Positions 29,639-38,195 of a stretch of DNA of 38,195 nt are shown piece after piece (the first letter of the stretch is position 1; every line of letters begins with the position of its first letter). Where the stretch lies: assembly GCA_949746675.1 (NCBI GenBank), contig CATKDT010000045.1, positions 1-38,195 on the forward strand, given 5' to 3'. The notes beneath the pieces were generated by a model that searched no databases, was not told where the DNA came from, and saw nothing but the letters and a program-made list of their open reading frames with translations. This stretch comes from an uncultured Clostridia bacterium (GTDB lineage: Bacteria; Bacillota; Clostridia; TANB77; CAG-508). Both the position numbers and the translations under genes were made by a program.

Positions 29639-30475
29639 ATGAATATAATTAAGGCAATTATTTTTGGAATAATAGAGGGAATTACGGAATGGCTACCAAT
29701 TAGTAGTACAGGGCATTTAATATTAACTGAAACTTTTATAAAATTTGAAAATTTATCTCCAGACTTTTGGAATGTATTTGAAGTAGTAATTCAACTAGGG
29801 GCAATACTTGCAGTAGTTTTATTATACTTTAAAAATATATGGCCGTTAAAAAAAGAGAAAAATACGAACAAAATTACTTTAGATAAAGAAATATTGAATT
29901 TATGGGGGAAAATAATAGTAGCATGTTTGCCAGCAATTATAATTGTACTATTTGGAATTGATGAAATAGCTGAAGCAAAATTTTATAATCCAACATGTAT
30001 AGCAATAATGTTAATATTAGTAGGTATAGCTTTTATAATTATTGAAAGTAAACTACATAAAGAGCCAAGAGTTACAAAGATGAAAGAACTTACATATAAG
30101 GATGCAATAATAATAGGGCTATTTCAAATAATTGCAGCCATTTTCCCAGGAACTTCAAGATCAGGTGCAACAATAATAGGAGCGTTATTAATAGGAGTCT
30201 CAAGAACAGTTTCAGCTGAATATACATTTTATTTAGCAATACCAGCAATGTGTGGAGCAAGTTTATTGAAAGTATTAAAGTTTGGTTTTAATTTTACAGG
30301 CGAAGAACTTGCAGTACTTTTAATAGGAACAATAATAGCTTTTTTAGTTTCAGTATTTATAATTAAATTTTTAATGAACTATATTAAAAAACATGATTTC
30401 AAAGCATTTGGATGGTATAGAATAGCACTTGGAATTATAGTTTTAATACTAGGATTTTGCAGAGTAATAGTATAA
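29639..30475 (+). CDS. uppP: undecaprenyl-diphosphatase (BacA/UppP)
   Basis: 'GIIEGITEWLPISSTGHLIL' and 'PGTSRSGATIIGALLIGVSR'. Confidence 0.95.
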   Translation: MNIIKAIIFGIIEGITEWLPISSTGHLILTETFIKFENLSPDFWNVFEVVIQLGAILAVVLLYFKNIWPLKKEKNTNKITLDKEILNLWGKIIVACLPAIIIVLFGIDEIAEAKFYNPTCIAIMLILVGIAFIIIESKLHKEPRVTKMKELTYKDAIIIGLFQIIAAIFPGTSRSGATIIGALLIGVSRTVSAEYTFYLAIPAMCGASLLKVLKFGFNFTGEELAVLLIGTIIAFLVSVFIIKFLMNYIKKHDFKAFGWYRIALGIIVLILGFCRVIV

Positions 30476-30510
30476 TTGTTTCTAGAAAAATATGAAGGGA
30501 ATAAAGTAAA

Positions 30511-31065
30511 ATGGTTTTAACTGAAATAATACTTATAGCAATAGGCCTCGGAATGGATGCATTGTCAGTTTCATTATGTAAGGGATTATCAATGAAAGAA
30601 ATGAAATGGAAAAATGCTATAATAATAGGTTTATATTTTGGAATATTTCAAGCTATAATGCCATGTATAGGATATATTGCAGGGATTAAATTTCAATCAA
30701 TAATAGAAAACTGGAGCCATTGGATAGCACTTATATTGCTTACATTTATTGGATTAAATATGATTAAAGAAGCGGTATGGGGAGAGGAAGATACAAATGA
30801 TAAAATAGATTTTAAAACTATGATAATGCTTGCTATTGCAACAAGCATAGATGCATTAATTGTTGGAATTACATTTGCAATATTAAAGAATAATATAATA
30901 GTCCCAGCAATAATAATTGGAGTAATAACATTTTTTATGTCAGTTGCAGGAGTAAAATTAGGCAATTTATTTGGAAATAGAATGGGAAAAAATGCTGAGA
31001 TTTTTGGAGGAATAGTTCTAATTTTAATTGGAATAAAGGTAGTAGTTGAACATTATCTATTTTAA
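30511..31065 (+). CDS. mntP: putative manganese efflux pump MntP
   Basis: 'GLGMDALSVSLCKGLS', 'ATSIDALIVGITFA'. Confidence 0.9.
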   Translation: MVLTEIILIAIGLGMDALSVSLCKGLSMKEMKWKNAIIIGLYFGIFQAIMPCIGYIAGIKFQSIIENWSHWIALILLTFIGLNMIKEAVWGEEDTNDKIDFKTMIMLAIATSIDALIVGITFAILKNNIIVPAIIIGVITFFMSVAGVKLGNLFGNRMGKNAEIFGGIVLILIGIKVVVEHYLF

Positions 31066-31117
31066 AGTGCAAGCTAATTGTAAAAAGAAAGATATCAAAT
31101 TTTACTTATAAATATAT

Positions 31118-31152
31118 CCCTCATTGTTAAACTTTTTGTTTAACGATGAGGG
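31118..31152. terminator. bidirectional terminator between mntP and deoD
   Basis: CCCTCATTGTTAAAC-TTTTTG-TTTAACGATGAGGG hairpin. Confidence 0.75.
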
Positions 31153-31185
31153 AGTACTTCAATTTATGCTTAATTATTATTTATA

Positions 31186-31956
31186 TTAATTAAGTTTAGT
31201 TGCACTTTCAAGTGCAATAACAATCATATCATTTAATGACTTTTCTCTATCTTCAGTTGAAATTTCTTGATGTTTATAGTGAGAGTCCACAACAGTAAGT
31301 AGACATGCAGCATTTTTATTAAGGTACTTTGCAGTATAAAATAATGCAAAAGACTCCATCTCACAACCAATAAGGTTTAGATCTTTAGGAAAACGAGCAA
31401 TCATCTCATCAATATCTTTAACATAATAATCAAAGCACTCATTGCAAAGAACATTACATTTAACAAGCTTTTTAGCATTATCATTATCTGAAATATTATC
31501 AGCATTATAAATGTGCTTACCAAAAACAAATTTTGCTTCATTCATTATAATTGAATTAAGTTCAGGAGTTGCATCAGCAATATGACAATCAATACCTTCT
31601 AGAGCTAAAGCAAAATTACCTTCAGTATAACTTTTATCAACCAATAAAGTATCAAATAAATTTAAACTTTCACTATAAGCTCCACAAGAGCCAATTCTAA
31701 TAATATTTTCAACATTATAAAATTTGTATAATTCGTATGAATAAATTCCCATACTAGGCATACCCATACCAGAAGCAAAGATAGTAACTTTATTACCTTT
31801 GTAATACCCTGTATAACCAAACATATTACGAACTGAGTTAATTAATTTAATATCAGTCAAGAAATTATAAGCAATATATTTTGCACGAAGAGGATCTCCT
31901 GGCATTATAACTGTTTTTGCAACATCTTCTATATTAGCTTCATTATGAACAGACAT
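31186..31956 (-). CDS. deoD: purine-nucleoside phosphorylase (DeoD type)
   Basis: 'VIMPGDPLRAKYIAYNFL', 'GMGMPSMGIYSYELYKFYNVENIIRIGSCGA', 'GCEMESFALFYTAKYLNKNAACLLTVVDS'; AAGGAGG before ATG at 31956. Confidence 0.93.
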   Translation of the reverse strand: MSVHNEANIEDVAKTVIMPGDPLRAKYIAYNFLTDIKLINSVRNMFGYTGYYKGNKVTIFASGMGMPSMGIYSYELYKFYNVENIIRIGSCGAYSESLNLFDTLLVDKSYTEGNFALALEGIDCHIADATPELNSIIMNEAKFVFGKHIYNADNISDNDNAKKLVKCNVLCNECFDYYVKDIDEMIARFPKDLNLIGCEMESFALFYTAKYLNKNAACLLTVVDSHYKHQEISTEDREKSLNDMIVIALESATKLN

Positions 31957-32082
31957 AAAAACCTCCTTAAATAAATTTAAACTTATATTATCATTATAAA
32001 ATAAAAATAGCAAGTAAAATAATATAAGTATTTATTAAAAAGCTTTAATGATATTATGTAGTTTTATATCTTCCTATATTAT

Positions 32083-32125
32083 AAAAACACCATGGTGCAG
32101 GAAATCTCCAACACCATAGTGTTTT
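32083..32125 (-). terminator. terminator of the 32154-33101 gene
   Basis: AAAACACTATGGTG-N14-CACCATGGTGTTTTT on the minus strand. Confidence 0.75.
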
Positions 32126-32153
32126 GCTAAATTGGATTTTTAAAGATAGACAA

Positions 32154-33101
32154 TCAGTTTTTGGTGAAGTATCTCCACTCAGTTCCACTCATATCTATGT
32201 ATTTGAGACCTTTTTCATCAAAGTCCAAATCCTTTACCTGTGCGACAAATTCTATCTTGGCAGTGTCACAATCAGGAAATATGTATAGATAGGTATAGTC
32301 ATATACAATACCGTAGGAGTAAATCATAGGTGTCCACAGGAACATTGTAGAATTTACATCATCATAATGAATAAAAGGATGATGGTAATCGACATCAATG
32401 CCTGTGCCTTCTTTCCAGTTAACCTTTCCGAGTTTAAATTCCTCACCATTCGAACAATAGATATATGTTTCATCATCTACAAAATAAGTTCCTTTGCCTG
32501 GAATATAAGACAAGTTGCAACTGTCAACACGCCGAGTGTCGAAGTCAGGAGGAAGGTCTACAGTTTTTTGTGAATCAAGGCAATGCATATCAGCCAAGAT
32601 ATAACCATTATCTGAAATAGATATATAGTGTCCATCAAGAACCATAGGCTCTCCATCCCACTCGCCATTAAAATACATAAGTTGTATTTTATCATGGAAT
32701 TTGTACTTGTCATCAATAGTTTTATAGCGTTCGTAGGAGTCAGGATTTTGCATAATCTCTTCATCAGTTTCCTGTTCCTTACATTTTGTGGTATTAACGT
32801 TGGTGGAATTGGTGCTAGAAGTAGTATTGTCTTTTTCTGTGTTTAACGGTAAATCTGTAGATGGTGCAGGGCTGGTAGGCATATCATGAATTCCTTCTAG
32901 CCTTTTTTCATCAGTGGAAGAAGCTTGTGTTGCAGTATTTTGAGTTTCGTCATTAACAGAAGTGTCAGGATTTTTTACGGTGAACGATGCATGCAGCCCA
33001 AGTGAAATACCAGCGCTAAATGATAACATGGCAATGATAATGCACAATAGAGCTATACGCAGATGGCTAAGAGTCTTCCGATTTTTTTGTGTCTTTTTCA
33101 T
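32154..33101 (-). CDS. membrane-anchored extracytoplasmic protein of unknown function, probably horizontally acquired
   Basis: ATG at 33101 after AAAGG; N-terminal TM LRIALLCIIIAMLSFSAGISLGL, Ser/Thr-rich linker, Tyr/Asp-rich ectodomain; richer in G+C and uses codons (including CGG) absent from neighbours. Confidence 0.65.
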   Translation of the reverse strand: MKKTQKNRKTLSHLRIALLCIIIAMLSFSAGISLGLHASFTVKNPDTSVNDETQNTATQASSTDEKRLEGIHDMPTSPAPSTDLPLNTEKDNTTSSTNSTNVNTTKCKEQETDEEIMQNPDSYERYKTIDDKYKFHDKIQLMYFNGEWDGEPMVLDGHYISISDNGYILADMHCLDSQKTVDLPPDFDTRRVDSCNLSYIPGKGTYFVDDETYIYCSNGEEFKLGKVNWKEGTGIDVDYHHPFIHYDDVNSTMFLWTPMIYSYGIVYDYTYLYIFPDCDTAKIEFVAQVKDLDFDEKGLKYIDMSGTEWRYFTKN

Positions 33102-33194
33102 TTCATAACTACCTTTCAAAATTTTATTTTGTTTCCAATGTGCTCTTTAGGGAACATTCCTAAAAATAGTCTTGCTAGTATTTGCGTACATATT

Positions 33195-33222
33195 ATTATA
33201 GCACATTTTTATAAAAAAACAA
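33195..33222 (-). promoter_or_regulatory. candidate sigma-A promoter for the 32154-33101 gene
   Basis: Minus-strand TTGTTT-16 bp-TATAAT. Confidence 0.45.
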
Positions 33223-33276
33223 TATATTTTAAATAAAATAATATACAAAAAAACATATAAAAATTATTGAGAACAC

Positions 33277-33305
33277 TTGATTTTAAATTAAAATAGTGTT
33301 AATAT
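33277..33305 (+). promoter_or_regulatory. candidate pyrG promoter
   Basis: TTGATT-17 bp-TAATAT upstream of the leader hairpin. Confidence 0.45.
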
Positions 33306-33322
33306 AAAAATAGCTTTTAGGA

Positions 33323-33358
33323 ATAGACGCTAAAAAAAAACACTTTTTTAGCGTCTAT
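33323..33358 (+). terminator. pyrG leader hairpin (attenuator candidate)
   Basis: ATAGACGCTAAAAAA-AAACAC-TTTTTTAGCGTCTAT perfect 15-bp stem followed by CTTTGTGTTTTTT, between promoter and pyrG start. Confidence 0.6.
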
Positions 33359-33419
33359 CTTTGTGTTTTTTAGTGAAAAAGTAACTAAAAAAGCAAGAAG
33401 TAATGAAATGGAGGAAGAA

Positions 33420-35025
33420 ATGGAAACAAAATTTATATTCATTACAGGTGGAGTATTATCAGGACTAGGAAAAGGAATAACAGCAGCATCATTAGGAAGA
33501 TTACTAAAAAATAGGGGCTATAAAGTTACAAACCAAAAGTTAGATCCATACATTAATATAGATCCACGGAACTATGAGCCCATACGAACATGGTGAAGTT
33601 TTTGTAACTGATGATGGTGCAGAAACAGACTTAGATTTAGGACATTATGAGAGATTTACAGATGAAAACTTAACAGCTAATTCAAGTATAACAAGTGGAA
33701 AAATATATTTAAATGTAATTGAAAAAGAAAGAAGAGGAGACTACTTAGGAAAGACAGTACAGGTAATTCCACATATAACAAATGAAATAAAAGAAAAAAT
33801 ATATAGCTTTGAAAAACAAGATGTTGATATTGTAATAACTGAGATTGGTGGAACAGTAGGAGATATAGAAAGTCAACCATTTCTAGAAGCAATTAGACAA
33901 ATAGGGTTAGAAAAACCAGCAAATAAATGCTCATTTATACATGTAACATTATTACCATATATTAGCGGGTCAAATGAATTAAAATCAAAGCCAACTCAAC
34001 ACTCTGTAAAAGAACTACAATCAATAGGAATAAATCCAGATATATTAGTATGTAGAGCAGATATTCAAATACCACAAAACATGAAAGAAAAAATAGCAAT
34101 GTTTTGTAATGTTAGAAAAGAAAATGTAATAGAAAATTCAACTGTTAAGAATTTATATGAAGTTCCTTTAATGCTTGAAAAAGAAGGACTTGCAGATGCT
34201 GTATGTAAGAGATTAGAGCTTAAAAATAAAAAAGCTAATAATGAAACTTGGGAAGAAATGTGTAAAAAAATTACTAAAATTAAAGCAGAAGCACAGGTAA
34301 AAATTGCAATTGTAGGAAAATATGTAAAGCTTGAAGACTCATATCTTTCAGTTGCAGAAAGCCTTAGACATGGTGGTTTTGCAAATAATGTACATGTAGA
34401 TGTAAACTTTATAGATAGTGAAACAATTAATTCAAGAAATATAAAAGAAAAGCTAAAAGAGTATAATGGAATAGTTATTCCAGGAGGTTTTGGTGATAGA
34501 GGAATTGATGGAATGATAACAACTATAAAATATGCGAGAGAAAATAAAGTTCCAATTTTAGGAATATGCCTTGGAATGCAGATGATGGTAATTGAATTTG
34601 CAAAAGATGTTTTAAAACTAAAAGATGTCAATTCAGAGGAATTTGATGAAAAGTGTCAAAACCCAGTAATTCATATAATGGAAGACCAAAAGATAATAAA
34701 GAGAAAAGGTGGGACAATGAGACTTGGAGCATATCCATGTACAATAAAAAAGAACAGTTATACATATAAAATATATGGAAGTGAAAATATTACAGAAAGA
34801 CATAGACATAGATTTGAATTTAATAATGCATATAGAGAAGAAATGGAAAAGAATGGACTTAAGATTGTTGGAACATCACCAGATAATATGTTAGTTGAAA
34901 TAGTAGAAATGCCTGAAAAAGAACACCCATTTTTTGTAGGGGGACAGTTCCACCCAGAATTTAAGTCAAGACCTGACAGAGTGGCACCACTATTTAGAGA
35001 ACTAATCAAAAAGGCGAAAAAGTAG
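33420..35025 (+). CDS. pyrG: CTP synthase, composite of two ORFs joined by a +1 shift at CGG 33567-33569 (~534 aa)
   Basis: '[49 protein letters not shown]' + G + '[29 protein letters not shown]...'; glutaminase '[15 protein letters not shown]'; joined length matches typical PyrG. Confidence 0.93.
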
Positions 35026-35083
35026 GTTGAAAGACAATAGAGAATTGAGGCGTTTTCATATAATTGTGAAAAGTTTGTGAAAA

Positions 35084-35110
35084 TTAGCAATCTCTATTGA
35101 CATTTGCTAA
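35084..35110. promoter_or_regulatory. CIRCE-like imperfect palindrome over the groESL -35 region
   Basis: TTAGCAATC-N9-ATTTGCTAA, same 9-9-9 architecture as CIRCE. Confidence 0.45.
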
Positions 35111-35123
35111 AAAAAGATATAAA
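35097..35123 (+). promoter_or_regulatory. candidate groESL promoter
   Basis: TTGACA-15 bp-TATAAA; spacing short. Confidence 0.5.
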
Positions 35124-35126
35124 TTA

Positions 35127-35153
35127 TTAGCAGTCAATAATAAAGACTGCTAA
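35127..35153. promoter_or_regulatory. CIRCE-variant operator upstream of groES
   Basis: TTAGCAGTC-N9-GACTGCTAA versus CIRCE TTAGCACTC-N9-GAGTGCTAA: one symmetric compensatory change. Confidence 0.6.
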
Positions 35154-35263
35154 TAATTTTATTTTATATAATAGAGCATAACTAAACAACAGTAATTAAA
35201 CATAAAAGACTAGAATATAATAGTAAAGTCAATTAGCAATCTGTAATATAAGGAGGTATTTTT

Positions 35264-35545
35264 ATGTTAAAACCATTAATGGACAGAGTTGTTTTAAAAA
35301 TGTGTGAAGCGGAAGAAACAACAGCAAGTGGAATTATACTATCAAGTGGAAGTAAAGAAAAACCACAAATAGCTGAAGTAATTGCAGTGGGAGAAGGCGG
35401 AATAGTAGATGGAAAAGAAGTAAAAATGATAGTAAAAAAAGGAGACAAAGTAGTAACAAACAAATACTCAGGAACTGAAGTAAAATATGAAGGTGAAGAT
35501 TATATAATAGTAAAACAAAGTGATATTTTAGCTATTGTTGAATAA
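35264..35545 (+). CDS. groES: co-chaperonin GroES
   Basis: 'LKPLMDRVVLKMCEAEETTASGIILSSGSKEKPQIAEVIAVGEG...GDKVVTNKYSGTEVKYEGEDYIIVKQSDILAIVE'. Confidence 0.96.
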   Translation: MLKPLMDRVVLKMCEAEETTASGIILSSGSKEKPQIAEVIAVGEGGIVDGKEVKMIVKKGDKVVTNKYSGTEVKYEGEDYIIVKQSDILAIVE

Positions 35546-35595
35546 TTGTCATATATATCTTTAATGAAGATAATGGATAAGGATAAACCAAATAA

Positions 35596-37245
<1,650 letters not shown>

Positions 37246-37301
37246 TAATAAAAAATGAATAGAGTAAATTTGATCAATTACAAATTTACGTAAACTTTTA
37301 A

Positions 37302-37347
37302 GACTGTATTAAATATTAGATTTTTCTAACATTTAATGCAGCCTTTT
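37302..37347 (+). terminator. terminator after groEL
   Basis: GACTGTATTAAATATTAG / CTAACATTTAATGCAGCC stem (G-U tolerant) followed by TTTT. Confidence 0.65.
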
Positions 37348-37379
37348 AAATTAAAATCAAATTATTATAGTAAATATTA

Positions 37380-37571
37380 TTAACCAACTTTATCACTATT
37401 ATCTGGATCATCATAATTATCCAAACCAAATTTTAAAAATTCAATTACAACTCTATTAAAAGATAAGTTTTTTTCGTCAGATATTGATTGAATAGCGTCT
37501 ACAATATTTTCAGGTAAACGCAAAGTTTTACTGACTCCACTATGATTTTTAGGGATTATAAGGTTTTTCAT
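37380..37571 (-). CDS. ribbon-helix-helix (Arc/CopG-like) DNA-binding protein
   Basis: 'GVSKTLRLPENIVDAIQSISDEKNLSFNRVVIEFLKFGLDNYD' RHH pattern. Confidence 0.65.
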   Translation of the reverse strand: MKNLIIPKNHSGVSKTLRLPENIVDAIQSISDEKNLSFNRVVIEFLKFGLDNYDDPDNSDKVG

Positions 37572-37877
37572 TATTTACATTATTCCTTTCTAAACAATTT
37601 TTTAAAATAGTCATTTTTTGTATAAATTTGTAATAAAATATATAATTATTGTACAATTAAAAATTCTAAAAATATGCACCTATTATATACTTTAATTTGA
37701 TTGCATATGGCTTATAGCAGTAAATATAAATAAAAAAGCTATAATGTTTACATAACTTTGTGAAAACTTATATATATATAAATAATAAAACAATATTCTA
37801 ATAAGTTTTAGAAATTAGGAAAAAATAAGAAAAAATACGAAATAAAGAGAAAAGAATTATGATATATACAATTAGAA

Positions 37878-38017
37878 GAAAATATTAAGCAAAGAATAAT
37901 CTTTAATGGACAGATGTATGATGCATATTTACAATTATAGATGATAAAGAAATGTATCATCTAGGAGCATCAATAAAAGACTTATGTAATAAATGTTTTA
38001 AGATAAATAAAATATTA
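37878..38017 (+). pseudogene. internally deleted, frame-disrupted ORF6N/RhuM-like remnant
   Basis: 'ENIKQRIIFNGQMYDAY' in one frame and 'FTIIDDKEMYHLGASIKDLCNKCFKINKI' in another, resembling middle and C-terminal motifs of ORF6N-type proteins with the intervening part missing. Confidence 0.45.
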
Positions 38018-38030
38018 ATATGCACAATAA

Positions 38031-38195
38031 GTGACCCTAATCGTGTTACTAATACTTGCTGCTGTTGGACTAAGCTCAGTATTTAGCGACAAGGGAATAT
38101 TTAATAGAGCAGAAAATGCAGGAGAAAAATACAATGAAGCAAAAGCAAGAGAAGTATTAGAAACAGTACTATTGGCAGATGGTCAGTATGAAAAA
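38031..38195 (+). CDS. type IV pilin-like protein, truncated by the window edge, N-terminal signal apparently shortened
   Basis: GTG ACC CTA...: VTLIVLLILAAVGLSSVFSDKGIFNRAENAGEKYNEAKAREVLETVLLADGQYEK, similar to clostridial 'GVTLIALVITIIVLLILAGVTI...NGLI..A..A' prepilins. Confidence 0.55.
   Translation, partial: MTLIVLLILAAVGLSSVFSDKGIFNRAENAGEKYNEAKAREVLETVLLADGQYEK

Noticed and set aside
7202-33570. Ordinary pseudogenisation or random sequencing error as explanation for the four frame breaks
   Set aside because: Same base inserted in the same CGGA motif and same codon phase four times, no other decay in any of the genes, and no homopolymer at the sites. Not fully excludable without reads, so kept as the main alternative to test.
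7190-33570. prfB-like programmed frameshifting with an internal Shine-Dalgarno and stop codon in the A site
   Set aside because: AGGAG-like sequence lies upstream of only some sites (17001 and 17527 regions), none has a stop in the A site, and the P-site codons (ATT, GAT, CCA, CCA) do not re-pair well after a +1 slip.
7202-33570. Simple reassignment of CGG to another amino acid
   Set aside because: Reassignment would not restore frame; frame 0 stops within about 5-12 codons after each CGG while the +1 frame carries the conserved protein.
34065-34631. 188-aa minus ORF opposite pyrG
   Set aside because: Antisense shadow of conserved CTP synthase sequence.

Overview
AT-rich 38.2 kb chromosomal window from a spore-forming, Clostridia-like Firmicute (spoIVB and spoVG present). 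Contents in order: the 3' end of an Ig-like surface protein; tRNA-Met; an SPFH/slipin gene; a ~11 kb Tad/type IV filament-like operon (CpaB-like, two CpaE-like ATPases, TadA, a large TadB/C-like protein, and several small leaderless 'MENAS' pilin-like proteins); a DUF2298/YYY membrane protein; spoIVB; a transglutaminase with a prepilin-like N-terminus; an ABC exporter pair; a GH25 lysozyme; rpmF; rpmE; miaB; murC; spoVG; uppP; mntP; deoD; pyrG; groES-groEL; and at the right edge an RHH protein, a decayed ORF6N-like remnant and a pilin fragment. The strongest unusual signal is that three conserved genes (tadA, spoIVB twice, pyrG) are each broken by one extra C at an identical motif. At all four sites the 0-frame codon is CGG followed by A, and skipping the C (reading GGA = Gly) exactly restores the conserved protein. 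In my scan CGG occurs in frame nowhere else in the native genes of the window. The only other in-frame CGGs are two codons in a compositionally foreign gene (32154-33101). This suggests CGG is an unassigned or hungry codon at which CGGA is decoded with a +1 frameshift (or as a quadruplet Gly codon). A CIRCE-like double palindrome at groESL, a pyrG leader attenuator, two GC-richer cargo genes and scattered pilin remnants are secondary observations. All calls come from reading the sequence by eye; no database or software was used.
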